Positions 26,736 to 37,149 of a stretch of 64,000 nt of DNA are shown here, one piece after another. This stretch comes from Corynebacterium propinquum DSM 44285 (GTDB lineage Bacteria > Actinomycetota > Actinomycetes > Mycobacteriales > Mycobacteriaceae). Position 1 is the stretch's first letter. The number at the start of each line of letters is the position of its first letter. A program made the translations under genes and the position numbers. The stretch spans positions 124,001 through 188,000 of the forward strand of contig NZ_AQXC01000002.1 of assembly GCF_000375525.1 (NCBI RefSeq), in the 5' to 3' direction. The notes below the pieces were generated by a model. That model did not search any database and was not told the DNA's origin. It was given only the letters and a program-made list of their open reading frames with translations.

Positions 26736-27203
26736 ATGACTAGCCCAAATGAATCTGCACACGAATCTTCCACACGCGACGACGTCGGTGAGTCGGTGTC
26801 ACCATATGAGGATCATTCGTTGCCGCTTAGGCGGGGACTGAAATTAGGCTCCCGTGCCTTAATCATCGCGACTCTAATCTCACTCGTCGTCTGGGGAGCG
26901 GCAGCTGGACTACCTGGTTTGTCAGGTGTGGTTTTGGGTGCAGCAATTGGCGGAAGCTTCGTTCTGTTGACTGCCGTGAGTGTTTTGCTGACTTCGCGCA
27001 GCACGCCTGCAACGACGATGGCTGTGGTTTTGGGCAGTTGGCTGCTCAAAATCGTCGTCCTGGTTATCGTGCTGTTTGCTATTCGGGATTTGGATTTCTA
27101 CCACACGGTATCTCTATTCGTCACGGTCGTGGTGGTCTTAGTACTGACATTGGGGACAGAGGTCTGGGCAATTGTGACCTCGAAAGTAACCTTTGTGGGA
27201 TAA
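26736..27203 (+). CDS. AtpI-like ATP synthase accessory membrane protein
   Basis: A small membrane protein of 155 residues with a hydrophilic N-terminus (about 40 residues) and four predicted membrane helices (roughly 44-66, 70-90, 98-120, 126-148). It sits directly before the ATP synthase operon, the place of AtpI in other bacteria, and resembles the protein at that site in mycobacteria. AtpI helps assemble the c-ring; the role here is inferred from position and topology. An in-frame ATG at 26721 exists, but ATG 26736 has AGGA five bases upstream. Confidence 0.75.
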   Translation: MTSPNESAHESSTRDDVGESVSPYEDHSLPLRRGLKLGSRALIIATLISLVVWGAAAGLPGLSGVVLGAAIGGSFVLLTAVSVLLTSRSTPATTMAVVLGSWLLKIVVLVIVLFAIRDLDFYHTVSLFVTVVVVLVLTLGTEVWAIVTSKVTFVG

Positions 27204-27619
27204 GGACTCACACAATTGGCGCTGGAAATTCCACCTTCAGGATTAACCAGGGGTGGTATGACTCAGGTGAAAATGTTCTGCCTATAGAAAGCCTTCGGCG
27301 CAAGAAAACAACTGATTGTTTTTGTCTAAAAATAAGTTGTCATTTAAGCAGCTAGAACTATATAAAGAAAAATTCACCCCCACGAGGCGACAGAATCGAA
27401 ATACGCTGATAGTATACTGCACGGGTAACCGCAATAGTGGTGCGCCTTTCACAGGAAACTGTAAGGGTGTGACTGAAATGCTGCGCTGTTTCCCCTGCTG
27501 TTACCGCGCTGATGTGCGACGGAGTCCGTGGTAATGGCAGCGAGTTTGAAGACGTCCATCGCACCGTATGAGTAATTCATGCGGCCCGAACACGGGAGAG
27601 AACGCTGAGCGTTACAACT
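27204..27619 (+). promoter_or_regulatory. 416-base leader of the ATP synthase operon
   Basis: No coding frame is convincing here. The left half is AT-rich with TATAAA at 27361-27366; a better minus-10 candidate is TATACT at 27413-27418. Downstream of it, GCTGTTACC (27497-27505) can pair with GGTAATGGCAGC (27530-27541) to form a bulged hairpin, about 80 bases before atpB. The last ribosome-site-like element is GGGAGAG near 27594-27600, rather far from ATG 27620. An operon promoter in this stretch is likely; exact sites are tentative. Confidence 0.5.
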
Positions 27620-28423
27620 ATGGCCTTTCGAGGTGAGTTCCACTCGCCTGAACTGGACCCAGAATTTTTCCCGGGGCAATACTATGGCCACATCATCCTT
27701 GATGATTTCTTGGGTGGTTGGTTCGCGCTAGACCGCTTGATGCTGGTCCGCCTTCTCATGTTGGCGATCATGCTGGTGGTCTTCCTCGTCGCCTTTAGGA
27801 GCCCCAAGCTGGTTCCTTCAGGTTTGCAGAACGTCATGGAATACGCGCTGGATTTCGTTCGGATCCATATCGCGGAAGATATTCTGGGCAAAAAAGAGGG
27901 TAGGCGGTTCCTGCCAATTCTGGCAGCAATCTTCTTCTCGGTTTTGTTCATGAACGTCTCGACGATCATTCCGGGTCTGAACATCTCCGCAAACGCACGT
28001 ATCGGAATGCCGATCGCCCTTGCATTACTGGCTTATGTCACCATGATTTATGCCGGTGCAAAACGCTACGGTTTCGGTAAATTCGTGAAGTCTTCGGTGG
28101 TTATCCCGAACCTGCCACCAGCGCTGCACCTTCTGGTCGTGCCGATCGAATTCTTCTCGACGTTCATCCTGCGTCCGATCACGCTGGCACTGCGTTTGAT
28201 GGCGAACTTCCTTGCAGGCCACATCATTTTGGTACTGCTGTTCAGCGCCACTAACTTCTTCTTCTGGCAGCTTAATGGTTGGACGGCAATGTCCGGTGTG
28301 ACGGTATTGGCAGCGATCCTGTTTACCCTGTACGAAGTCATTATTATCTTCTTGCAGGCATACATCTTCGCATTGCTGACTGCGGTGTATATCGAATTGT
28401 CCCTGCACGCAGACGCACACTGA
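27620..28423 (+). CDS. atpB: ATP synthase subunit a
   Basis: Subunit a forms the proton half-channels of Fo against the c-ring. The 267-residue protein has the short acidic N-terminus (FHSPELDPEFFPG) found in corynebacteria, five to six membrane helices, and the essential arginine in LRLMANFLAGHIIL, followed by the conserved LLTAVYIELSL end. It is close to C. glutamicum AtpB along its whole length. ATG 27620 is the first plausible start in frame; no strong ribosome site is close to it. It opens the atpBEFHAGDC operon. Confidence 0.97.
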   Translation: MAFRGEFHSPELDPEFFPGQYYGHIILDDFLGGWFALDRLMLVRLLMLAIMLVVFLVAFRSPKLVPSGLQNVMEYALDFVRIHIAEDILGKKEGRRFLPILAAIFFSVLFMNVSTIIPGLNISANARIGMPIALALLAYVTMIYAGAKRYGFGKFVKSSVVIPNLPPALHLLVVPIEFFSTFILRPITLALRLMANFLAGHIILVLLFSATNFFFWQLNGWTAMSGVTVLAAILFTLYEVIIIFLQAYIFALLTAVYIELSLHADAH

Positions 28424-28481
28424 CAAACTCGCGAACCACGCGGCTAATTACATAACCCCACAGCAACTACACTCTCGGTAA

Positions 28482-28754
<273 letters not shown>

Positions 28755-28799
28755 AAAGAGCGCGGAAACCACACCACACTTTTTAAGACTGGAGAGCCT

Positions 28800-29369
28800 A
28801 TGAACGTCACTTATTTGCTAGCGGAGCATGGAGAGGAATTGCCACTCGAAGGTGGCAATTCGCTCCTCACGCCTGCGAACTACGACATCGTCTGGTCGAT
28901 CATTCCGCTTGCAGTTGTCGTCTTCCTCTTCGCAAAATTTGTGATCCCGAAGTTCCAAGAAGTCCTCGACGAGCGCGAGGACCGGATCAAGGGCGGAATG
29001 GACCGCGCTGAAGCTGCACAGGCGGAAGCAAAAGCTGCGTTAGAAAAGTACAACGCACAATTGGCCGATGCACGTGCTGAAGCGGCGTCTATCCGTGAGG
29101 ACGCACGTAAGCGTGGCGAGCAGATAGAAGCAGAGCACAAAGCGAAAGCTGAAGAAGAAGCTGCTCGTATCATTGAAGCCGGAAATAAACAGCTTTCTGC
29201 AAACCGCGAACAGGTTGTTGCGGATCTGCGTTCCGATCTGGGACAGAATTCGATTAACTTGGCCGAGCGTTTGCTCGGTACTGAGCTGTCGGATGCTACG
29301 AAGCAGTCCGGCACCGTAGATTCGTTCTTGTCCGAACTCGACAACGTGGCACCAGCCGCAAGGAAGTAG
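28800..29369 (+). CDS. atpF: ATP synthase subunit b
   Basis: Subunit b anchors the peripheral stalk. The 189-residue protein has one N-terminal membrane helix (about residues 28-47, [20 protein letters not shown]) followed by a long charged, alanine-rich coiled coil (about 55-165) that reaches F1. A GGAGAG site lies six bases before ATG 28800. atpH follows after 6 bases. Here b and delta are separate genes, unlike the b-delta fusion of mycobacteria. Confidence 0.97.
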   Translation: MNVTYLLAEHGEELPLEGGNSLLTPANYDIVWSIIPLAVVVFLFAKFVIPKFQEVLDEREDRIKGGMDRAEAAQAEAKAALEKYNAQLADARAEAASIREDARKRGEQIEAEHKAKAEEEAARIIEAGNKQLSANREQVVADLRSDLGQNSINLAERLLGTELSDATKQSGTVDSFLSELDNVAPAARK

Positions 29370-29375
29370 GCAAGC

Positions 29376-30203
29376 ATGAAAGCAGCGAGCCGCGAAGCAC
29401 TGCAGCAATTGTTTGCAGTTGTTGACGAGACATCGTCTCAGTCGACTAATGCCGTCGAAGTTGACTCGCAGACCGGTTTAGAAATCTTCGAGGTCGTCGA
29501 AGCGATCGAAGGCGATCGGCCCTTGCGGGTTGCGCTTGCCAACAATGCAGCCCCTTCTGAACAACGAGTCGCGTTAGCGGACGAAGTGTTTTCCAAGCAC
29601 CTAGCCGCGAGCGCGTTGACTGTTGTGAAAAGAGCGGTTGAGCTGAGTTGGTCAAACCCACGCGATCTGCGGGTCGGTTTGGTTGCTGCAGCACGTCGCA
29701 TCATTTTGCGCGGCGCGGAGAACAACAATCAACTTGAGCGCGTAGAACAAGAATTGTTCGCGTTGTCTCGCGTACTCCATCGAGAAGGCGAGCTTTCGAT
29801 GCTGCTTTCCGATCGCCGAGTAGAAGTTTCGAAACGACGCTCACTGCTTGCTCGACTCCTCGAAGGTAAGAACGTCACGATGTTTAGTGAAGCACTTGCG
29901 CTACAGGCCGTGGGCAGGATCGAAAAAGATCCCGCTAGCGATCTTGTGGCTCTCGCTGAACAAGCAGCCGAATTACGCGGGTATAGAATCGCTCGTGTGG
30001 TCAGTGCTGGAGACTTGACCAGTGAGCAGTCCGCGGTGCTCGCAGAGAAGCTTCACTCTATTTATGATCACCGGATGTCCATCCACAATGAGGTTGATGC
30101 CAACATCCTCGGTGGCGTGCGCATTCACGTTGGCAACGAAGTAATTGATGGTTCGACTAAAGCAAAGCTGGAGCGCATGCGCACAGCATTAGCAGCCGGT
30201 TAA
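29376..30203 (+). CDS. atpH: ATP synthase subunit delta
   Basis: Delta joins the peripheral stalk to the top of F1. The 275 residues are about 100 longer than the E. coli protein; the extra length is an N-terminal helical region (about 1-95) common to corynebacterial delta and reminiscent of the b-delta fusion of mycobacteria. The C-terminal part (VVSAGDLTSEQSAVLAEKL, DANILGGVRIHVGNEVIDGSTKAKLERM) is the conserved OSCP/delta signature. AGGAAG lies upstream of ATG 29376. Confidence 0.96.
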   Translation: MKAASREALQQLFAVVDETSSQSTNAVEVDSQTGLEIFEVVEAIEGDRPLRVALANNAAPSEQRVALADEVFSKHLAASALTVVKRAVELSWSNPRDLRVGLVAAARRIILRGAENNNQLERVEQELFALSRVLHREGELSMLLSDRRVEVSKRRSLLARLLEGKNVTMFSEALALQAVGRIEKDPASDLVALAEQAAELRGYRIARVVSAGDLTSEQSAVLAEKLHSIYDHRMSIHNEVDANILGGVRIHVGNEVIDGSTKAKLERMRTALAAG

Positions 30204-30281
30204 CCATCGTGTGCACGTTGTCACGTACCGACGATCTTTGTTAAGTAATTGCTGAAAAACACAACCGAGAGCAGGAAGAAC

Positions 30282-31922
30282 ATGGCGGAGCTAACGATCT
30301 CCTCCGACGAGATCCGTAGCGCGATTGCGAACTACACCTCGAGCTATTCCGCGACGGCCTCCCGTGAGGAGGTCGGCGTGGTCATTTCGGCAGCCGACGG
30401 TATTGCCAACGTTTCTGGCTTACCGTCCGTGATGGCGAATGAGCTCCTGGAGTTTCCTGGCGGCGTTATTGGCGTCGCGCAGAACCTCGACACAGATTCC
30501 ATTGGTGTCGTTGTTTTGGGTAACTTCGAATCACTGGCTGAAGGTGATGAGGTTAAGCGGACCGGAGAAGTACTGTCCATCCCAGTCGGCGAAGATTTTC
30601 TTGGCCGCGTAATTAACCCCCTGGGCCAGCCAATCGATGGCCTGGGTGACATCAAATCTGATAAAGAGCGCGCGCTCGAGCTGCAGGCTGCCGGCGTCTT
30701 GGACCGTCAGCCGGTCGAAGAACCAATGCAGACTGGCATTAAAGCTATCGACGCGATGACTCCAATTGGCCGTGGTCAGCGTCAGCTGATCATTGGTGAC
30801 CGTAAAACCGGTAAGACTGCTCTGTGTATCGACACCATCCTGAACCAAAAGGAAAACTGGGAATCCGGCGACCCGGATAAGCAGGTTCGGTGCATCTACG
30901 TCGCAGTTGGTCAAAAGGGCACCACCATCGCCGGCGTTCGTCGCACACTGGAAGAGCACGGCGCTCTGGAGTACACCACCATTGTTGCCGCACCAGCATC
31001 CGATGCTGCAGGCTTCAAATGGTTGGCACCATTTTCTGGCGCTGCTTTGGGCCAGCAGTGGATGTACGAAGGTAAGCACGTTCTGGTCATTTACGATGAC
31101 TTGACCAAACAGGCCGAAGCTTACCGTGCGATTTCCCTGTTGCTGCGCCGTCCACCAGGACGTGAAGCCTACCCAGGCGACGTTTTCTACTTGCACTCTC
31201 GCCTGCTGGAGCGTGCTGCGAAGCTCAATGATGAACTTGGTGCTGGATCGATGACGGCTCTGCCGATTATCGAGACCAAGGCGAATGACGTTGGCGCCTT
31301 CATCCCGACCAACGTTATTTCGATTACCGACGGTCAGGTTTTCTTGCAGTCGGATCTGTTTAACCAGGGCGTGCGCCCAGCTATCGACGTGGGTATTTCT
31401 GTTTCTCGTGTCGGTGGTGCAGCACAAACCAAGGGTATGAAGAAGGTTGCTGGTAACCTGCGTCTGGACTTGGCCGCATACCGCGACCTCGAGGCTTTCG
31501 CTACCTTCGCATCTGACCTCGATGCAGCGTCCAAGCAACAGCTTGACCGCGGTCAACGACTGGTTGAGCTTCTGAAGCAGCCTGAGTCCAGTCCTCAGAA
31601 CGTGGAGTACCAGATCGTTTCGATCTGGCTGGCTTCCGAAGGCGCCTTCGATAACGTTCCAGTGGAAGACACTCGTCGTTATGAAACAGATTTGCACGAA
31701 TACCTGCAGGGTGAGGTTCCTCAGGTTTATGAGCAGATTCAAGGCGGTAAGCCACTGGACGATGACTCCAAGGAAGCTTTGCGTAACGCGAATGAAGAAT
31801 TCGCTAAGGGTTTCCAGACCACCTCGGGTGAGCCTGTGATCGACAACCACGAGGAAGCTTTGGAAGAGTCCGAAGTGGAGAAGAACCAGCTCAACGTCTC
31901 CCGTAAGAGCGTCAAGAAGTAA
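30282..31922 (+). CDS. atpA: ATP synthase subunit alpha
   Basis: Alpha forms the non-catalytic nucleotide sites of F1. ATG 30282 ([11 protein letters not shown]) with an upstream GAGCAGGAAG is preferred over the in-frame ATG 30249, giving 546 residues. The P-loop is GDRKTGKT (172-179); the segment [17 protein letters not shown] is the alpha signature with the arginine finger in SRVGG. The C-terminal 35 residues are a charged extension, as in other actinobacteria, where such a tail suppresses ATP hydrolysis in mycobacteria. A 439-residue frame on the opposite strand is a shadow of this gene. Confidence 0.98.
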   Translation: MAELTISSDEIRSAIANYTSSYSATASREEVGVVISAADGIANVSGLPSVMANELLEFPGGVIGVAQNLDTDSIGVVVLGNFESLAEGDEVKRTGEVLSIPVGEDFLGRVINPLGQPIDGLGDIKSDKERALELQAAGVLDRQPVEEPMQTGIKAIDAMTPIGRGQRQLIIGDRKTGKTALCIDTILNQKENWESGDPDKQVRCIYVAVGQKGTTIAGVRRTLEEHGALEYTTIVAAPASDAAGFKWLAPFSGAALGQQWMYEGKHVLVIYDDLTKQAEAYRAISLLLRRPPGREAYPGDVFYLHSRLLERAAKLNDELGAGSMTALPIIETKANDVGAFIPTNVISITDGQVFLQSDLFNQGVRPAIDVGISVSRVGGAAQTKGMKKVAGNLRLDLAAYRDLEAFATFASDLDAASKQQLDRGQRLVELLKQPESSPQNVEYQIVSIWLASEGAFDNVPVEDTRRYETDLHEYLQGEVPQVYEQIQGGKPLDDDSKEALRNANEEFAKGFQTTSGEPVIDNHEEALEESEVEKNQLNVSRKSVKK

Positions 31923-31978
31923 CTTGCTTAGTTACTCTGATTGCTTCGAGATAAGGAAAGAAGGGAGGGAAGGAAACC

Positions 31979-32953
31979 ATGGCTACTCTTCGCGAATTAC
32001 GCGACCGTATTCGGTCAGTGAACTCTACGAAGAAGATCACTAAAGCGCAGGAAATGATCGCCACCTCGCGCATTAACAAGGCCTTGGCACGTGTCGAAGA
32101 AGCGCAGCCTTATGCCGACGAGATGCAAGAGGTTATGGAGCGTTTGGCATCAGCAACAACGTTGGAGCACCCAATGTTGCAGCCACGCGAGAACGTCAAG
32201 ACTGCTGCAGTATTGGTCATTACTTCGGATCGCGGCATGTGTGGTGGTTATAACTACAACGTGCTGAAACGTGCCAACGAGCTTGAGAAGCTTCTAGAGG
32301 AAAAAGGCTATGAGGTCAAGCGATATGTCGCCGGTGGTAAGGGAGTTGATTTCTACCAATTCCGTGGCGTCGACATCGCTGGACAGTGGACCGGTTTTTC
32401 CCAGGACCCAAGCATGGAAGCCACCCATGATATGCGTCAGCATCTCATCGAGGGTTTCCAAGCCAGCTCAGAGGGCACTGCGCCGCACCGCGACGGAGTT
32501 AACGTCGCTGAAGACGAGGACTTGTTCGGATTCGATTCAGTTCACGTTGTACACACTGAATTCGAGTCGATGCTCGTCCAAGAAGTCAACGTTCATCAAC
32601 TGCTTCCCATTGAGCCTGTTTACCAGGACGAAGAAGTCATCGATGAGGACTTCAGCACCACGCATGGTGACACCGAAGCACAGATGGAATTTGAGCCGGA
32701 TCCAGAAGCATTGCTGGAATCCCTGCTCCCGAAGTACGTCTCGCGTATTCTGTACGCAATGCTTCTGGAAGCATCGGCTGCTGAGTCTGCCGCACGTCGT
32801 ACGGCAATGAAAGCCGCGACGGACAACGCTACGGATTTGGTCAATGACCTGTCACGTGTTGCTAACCAGGCTCGTCAGGCACAGATTACCCAGGAAATCA
32901 ACGAGATCGTCGGTGGCGCTGGTGCGCTTGCCGGCAGCGGAGAAAGTGACTAA
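31979..32953 (+). CDS. atpG: ATP synthase subunit gamma
   Basis: Gamma is the central rotor shaft. The 324-residue chain has the two end helices (MATLRELRDRIRSVNSTKKITKAQEMIATSRI and the C-terminal ESAARRTAMKAATDNATDLVNDL) that form the coiled coil in F1. It is about 37 residues longer than E. coli gamma; the excess is an acidic insertion near residues 160-190 and 215-240. Actinobacterial gamma subunits carry extra loops that regulate rotation. A very strong purine stretch GGAGGGAAGGAAA precedes ATG 31979, suggesting efficient initiation. Confidence 0.97.
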   Translation: MATLRELRDRIRSVNSTKKITKAQEMIATSRINKALARVEEAQPYADEMQEVMERLASATTLEHPMLQPRENVKTAAVLVITSDRGMCGGYNYNVLKRANELEKLLEEKGYEVKRYVAGGKGVDFYQFRGVDIAGQWTGFSQDPSMEATHDMRQHLIEGFQASSEGTAPHRDGVNVAEDEDLFGFDSVHVVHTEFESMLVQEVNVHQLLPIEPVYQDEEVIDEDFSTTHGDTEAQMEFEPDPEALLESLLPKYVSRILYAMLLEASAAESAARRTAMKAATDNATDLVNDLSRVANQARQAQITQEINEIVGGAGALAGSGESD

Positions 32954-34408
<1,455 letters not shown>

Positions 34409-34424
34409 GAAGTAGGCGACACAC

Positions 34425-34796
34425 ATGGCTGAATTCACCGTGGAACTCGTCGCGGTCGACCGTAAACTTTGGTCAGGCCAGGCCACCATGGTCACTGCTG
34501 AGACCACCGATGGTGAGCTCGGCGTGTTGCCTGGGCACCAACCCCTACTCGGTGAGTTGTTGGACAACGGTGTGGTTACCATCACCGGGTCCAACGGCGA
34601 ACGCGTCGTCTTCGGCGTACAGGGCGGTTTCTTGTCCGTATCCAAGGAAAAGGTAACTGTACTGGCAGACTGGGCGATTACCTCCGATGAGCTGGATCCT
34701 TCGGTAATCGAAGAATATGAAGCTTCTGACGACGAGTATGTGCGTGCGCACGGTACAACCGCTCGGCGCGCACAGCGCCGCATGGAGATGATTTAA
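34425..34796 (+). CDS. atpC: ATP synthase subunit epsilon
   Basis: Epsilon caps the rotor and can inhibit ATP hydrolysis. The 123-residue protein has the N-terminal beta sandwich (FTVELVAVDRKLWSGQATMVTAETTDGELGVLPGHQPLL) and a short C-terminal helical part that is only about 40 residues long, as in other corynebacteria and mycobacteria. AGGAAGTAGG precedes ATG 34425. It is the last gene of the ATP synthase operon and is followed by hairpins. Confidence 0.97.
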   Translation: MAEFTVELVAVDRKLWSGQATMVTAETTDGELGVLPGHQPLLGELLDNGVVTITGSNGERVVFGVQGGFLSVSKEKVTVLADWAITSDELDPSVIEEYEASDDEYVRAHGTTARRAQRRMEMI

Positions 34797-34827
34797 TCTT
34801 CTCAGATTACTACGGTTTGCGCCCGGG

Positions 34828-34850
34828 CCTAACTATCATTGCTAGTTAGG
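34828..34850 (+). terminator. Small hairpin after atpC
   Basis: CCTAACTA (34828-34835) and TAGTTAGG (34843-34850) are perfect 8-base arms around a 7-base loop, 31 bases after the atpC stop. It precedes the stronger hairpin and may protect or pre-terminate the transcript. Confidence 0.5.
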
Positions 34851-34866
34851 TGGCTATAAAACCAGA

Positions 34867-34905
34867 AGAAAGGCTCTTCCCGAATGTTTCGGGAAGGGCC
34901 TTTCT
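34867..34905 (+). terminator. Main terminator of the ATP synthase operon
   Basis: An 18-base stem (34867-34884 and 34888-34905) with a 3-base TGT loop and a single G-U type mismatch; the left arm begins AGAAAGGCTCTTCCC. The A-rich left and T-containing right arm ends (CCTTTCT) fit an intrinsic terminator, though no long T-run follows. It closes atpBEFHAGDC. Confidence 0.85.
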
Positions 34906-35028
34906 GCGTATAGTCTTCACCTCGGTCTATTCGGTGAATCCCGGACGCTCTTCCGCAGCCTTTCTATCGTGCTCGGAGCACTCGATATTGGCACGCCGGT
35001 TTTCTGACAGGCGGTCGCAGCGGGTTCC

Positions 35029-35055
35029 TTGTGAATTGGTAGAGATATTTCACAA
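35029..35055. promoter_or_regulatory. Inverted repeat upstream of the DUF2550 gene
   Basis: TTGTGAA (35029-35035) and TTCACAA (35049-35055) are perfect arms with a 13-base spacer. A possible minus-10 hexamer GATAAT lies shortly after, at about 35074-35079. The arms resemble half-sites of CRP-like proteins, but the spacing is too wide for the usual TGTGA-N6-TCACA site. Confidence 0.35.
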
Positions 35056-35115
35056 ATACCTTGGTAGGTACTAAGATAATCCGAAATCTCTTCTGTTGGT
35101 TAAGGTGGCAGCTTA

Positions 35116-35574
35116 ATGCAGGATTTTATGGGTAGCTTTTTACCATTATGCGGACTAGTAGCGCTGGTAATTGTCGCAGGATTGGCCGCATGGAAATTTT
35201 TCACGCTGCGATCTAAAGGAAACGCCGTTATCGCTCGTCGGCTCCCAGCGAAAGGGACGCATGGCTGGCGGCATGGCCGAGTAGTGTGCAATGGCCAGCA
35301 GCTCAACATGTATAAACTTCGCTCCTTATCACCCTCTGCAGATGTGGTACTTGAACGCAAAGAATTGACACTTCACCGTCAGCGTTCGGTCACAGATGCC
35401 GAGGGTTCTTTTATGTCTCCAGACTTGCAGGTGCTGGAAGTCTCGACGGCGGACGATCATTTTGAATTGGCTGTCGATACTTCTGCGGCTATGGCGATTA
35501 CATCCTGGTTGGAATCTGCACCAGATAGCCGTCAAGAACGCACGGCGCCAAAGCCACAGCAATCGCGTAAATAA
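35116..35574 (+). CDS. DUF2550-family membrane-anchored protein
   Basis: A 152-residue protein with one N-terminal membrane helix (about residues 8-28) followed by a soluble domain of alternating strands and a hydrophilic tail rich in Gln, Arg and Lys. It matches the DUF2550 protein found directly downstream of the ATP synthase operon in mycobacteria and other corynebacteria. The molecular role is unknown. The pleckstrin-like pattern of short strands (WRHGRVVCNGQQLNMYKL, VVLERKELTLHRQR) is only an impression. The start ATG 35116 lies 11 bases after GGTGG; the in-frame ATG at codon 5 is an alternative. Confidence 0.75.
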   Translation: MQDFMGSFLPLCGLVALVIVAGLAAWKFFTLRSKGNAVIARRLPAKGTHGWRHGRVVCNGQQLNMYKLRSLSPSADVVLERKELTLHRQRSVTDAEGSFMSPDLQVLEVSTADDHFELAVDTSAAMAITSWLESAPDSRQERTAPKPQQSRK

Positions 35575-35608
35575 TACGCTGACTGTGCTGGCGTACTGTA
35601 CGCTGCGC

Positions 35609-35614
35609 TAGGGT
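35609..35614 (+). promoter_or_regulatory. Minus-10 element for a leaderless nucS transcript
   Basis: TAGGGT ends 8 bases before ATG 35622, so transcription would start at or very near the start codon. There is no ribosome-binding site in the gap, in keeping with leaderless translation. No clear minus-35 is visible. Confidence 0.45.
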
Positions 35615-35621
35615 AGTGGGC

Positions 35622-36314
35622 ATGCGTTTAGTGATTGCCCACTGTTCTGTCGATTATGTCGGCAGATTGGATGCCCACTTGCCTGCTGCAGACCGTCTTA
35701 TCATGGTAAAGGCTGACGGTTCCGTGTCGGTGCATGCGGATAATCGCGCTTATAAGCCGTTGAACTGGATGACCTCGCCATGCACGCTGACTGAATCCGC
35801 GATCACCGATATCGACGGTGACGACACAGAAGAAAAACTATGGGTGGTAGAAAATCCGCAGGGTGAGCAACTGCGTATCACTCTTCATGCAATCCACCAT
35901 GACACGAACCACGAGCTTGGGGAGGACCCAGGGCTGGTCAAAGATGGCGTCGAGGCGCACTTACAAGAGCTGCTTGCTGAGCACATCACGACGCTTGGCG
36001 ATGGTTACTCTCTTGTGAGGCGGGAATACCCCACGGGAATCGGGCCGGTTGATATTCTGGCTCGTAACGCCGATGGTGAGACCGTTGCCGTGGAGATTAA
36101 ACGCCGCGGTGGTATCGACGGCGTAGAACAGCTCACGCGATATTTGGAACTGTTGAATCGAGACAGTTTGCTAGCGCCGGTGCACGGAATTTTTGCTGCT
36201 CAGCAAATAAAAGAGCAAGCCAAAACCTTAGCTCGTGATCGCGGAATTAGATGTGTGACGTTGGATTATCAACAACTGCGTGGTCTCGAGCCTAATGAAT
36301 TGCGGTTGTTTTAA
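35622..36314 (+). CDS. nucS: Mismatch-specific endonuclease NucS/EndoMS
   Basis: NucS cuts both strands at certain mismatches (notably G-T, G-G, T-T) and gives actinobacteria without MutS/MutL a mismatch repair route. The 230-residue protein has the N-terminal DNA-binding/dimer domain and a RecB-like nuclease core: [15 protein letters not shown] (metal-binding Asp) and [22 protein letters not shown] (catalytic E-x-K). It nearly matches C. glutamicum NucS. GTG 35616 is in frame, but ATG 35622 (MRLVIAHCS) is the conserved start. The last residues ELRLF match the C-terminal clamp-binding type tail known for corynebacterial NucS. The next gene starts at the base after its TAA. Confidence 0.96.
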   Translation: MRLVIAHCSVDYVGRLDAHLPAADRLIMVKADGSVSVHADNRAYKPLNWMTSPCTLTESAITDIDGDDTEEKLWVVENPQGEQLRITLHAIHHDTNHELGEDPGLVKDGVEAHLQELLAEHITTLGDGYSLVRREYPTGIGPVDILARNADGETVAVEIKRRGGIDGVEQLTRYLELLNRDSLLAPVHGIFAAQQIKEQAKTLARDRGIRCVTLDYQQLRGLEPNELRLF

Positions 36315-36656
36315 ATGGCCGCGAAAAAACGACGCGGTGCGTACGGACATAGTCGGGGTGCGAAAGGAAAAAAGGCTGGGAAAGCACGACGGGCACAGTA
36401 TTCGCCTTCGAGCATTCCTTCCGATGGCGGATCGCTATTTGGCACCCAAGTGGCAGAAGGCCCGAGTTGGGATTTCGGCAGACCTTACGAATACCGGCAG
36501 ATCGCGGCAGTTCGTGCGGTGAAATACTATGTGTGCCCTGGTTGTAACGTTGATATTCCACCGGGTGTGGCGCACATTGTTGCATGGCCACGCGATTCTG
36601 GTGGTCAAGGTGACGACCGCCGCCATTGGCATTCCCGTTGTTGGCAACAGCGTTAA
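36315..36656 (+). CDS. Small basic Cys/His protein coupled to nucS, function unknown
   Basis: A 113-residue protein whose ATG follows the nucS TAA without a gap, implying translational coupling. Residues 1-27 are extremely basic (13 Lys/Arg), suitable for nucleic-acid contact. The C-terminal part has C74-x2-C77, H87 in AHIVAWP, and H104-x-H106-x2-C109, which together look like a zinc site or a degenerate HNH/treble-clef fold. I recognise it only as a conserved actinobacterial neighbour of nucS that is sometimes labelled ATP/GTP-binding protein without evidence. No nucleotide-binding loop is visible. A role with NucS in DNA repair is a hypothesis from position. Confidence 0.8.
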   Translation: MAAKKRRGAYGHSRGAKGKKAGKARRAQYSPSSIPSDGGSLFGTQVAEGPSWDFGRPYEYRQIAAVRAVKYYVCPGCNVDIPPGVAHIVAWPRDSGGQGDDRRHWHSRCWQQR

Positions 36657-36769
36657 CAACAGCGTTAACACTGTTGCCTGCAACGTCGAGGATCACAGCG
36701 TTGTAGAAAGCTCGTTCTGGTGACACCTTCAGACGAAGCATCATTGGTAAAACAGGTAGCCTAGATTCT

Positions 36770-37066
36770 ATGATTGTGGCTTTTTCTGTTGCACCCACGA
36801 CCACGAATGAAACCGGCGAAATGTCGGAAGCAGTTGCCGAGGCGGTTCGGGTAGTACGCGAATCAGGTCTGCCGAATGAGACTAATTCGATGTTTACCCT
36901 CGTGGAAGGCGACTGGGACGAAGTTTTTGCCGTCGTGAAGAAAGCGACGGCTGCGGTGGAAGCAGTCTCGCCGCGGGTTTCGCTTGTGATCAAGGCGGAT
37001 ATTAGAAAAGGCGTAACTAACGGCCTTACCGCCAAAGTTGAGGCTGTAAACCGTCACCTTTCATAA
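36770..37066 (+). CDS. Thiamine-binding / MTH1187-family protein
   Basis: A 98-residue ferredoxin-like protein of the DUF77/MTH1187 family, some of whose members bind thiamine or its precursors. Family features are the start IVAFSVAPTTT, the middle SMFTLVEGDWDEVFAVVKKA and the late VSLVIKADIRKGVTNGLTAKVEAV. There is no ribosome-binding site; a minus-10 like TAGCCT (36757-36762) ends 7 bases before ATG 36770, which suggests a leaderless transcript. Neighbours give no thiamine context, so the ligand is uncertain. Confidence 0.8.
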   Translation: MIVAFSVAPTTTNETGEMSEAVAEAVRVVRESGLPNETNSMFTLVEGDWDEVFAVVKKATAAVEAVSPRVSLVIKADIRKGVTNGLTAKVEAVNRHLS

Positions 37067-37149
37067 GAGCAATTTGCATAAAAACATCGCATTAATCGGC
37101 ACCATAGAAAATCAATGCGCCGATGCTTTTCTAGGAGGACACAACTTCG

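Noticed and set aside
30531-31850. 439-residue minus-strand frame over atpA
   Set aside because: Antisense shadow of atpA, with low-complexity and motif-free translation.
37095-37124. ATCGGC/GCCGAT hairpin before the CnoX-like gene as a terminator
   Set aside because: The stem is six base pairs with an 18-base loop and lies directly on the ribosome site of the next gene; too weak to call.
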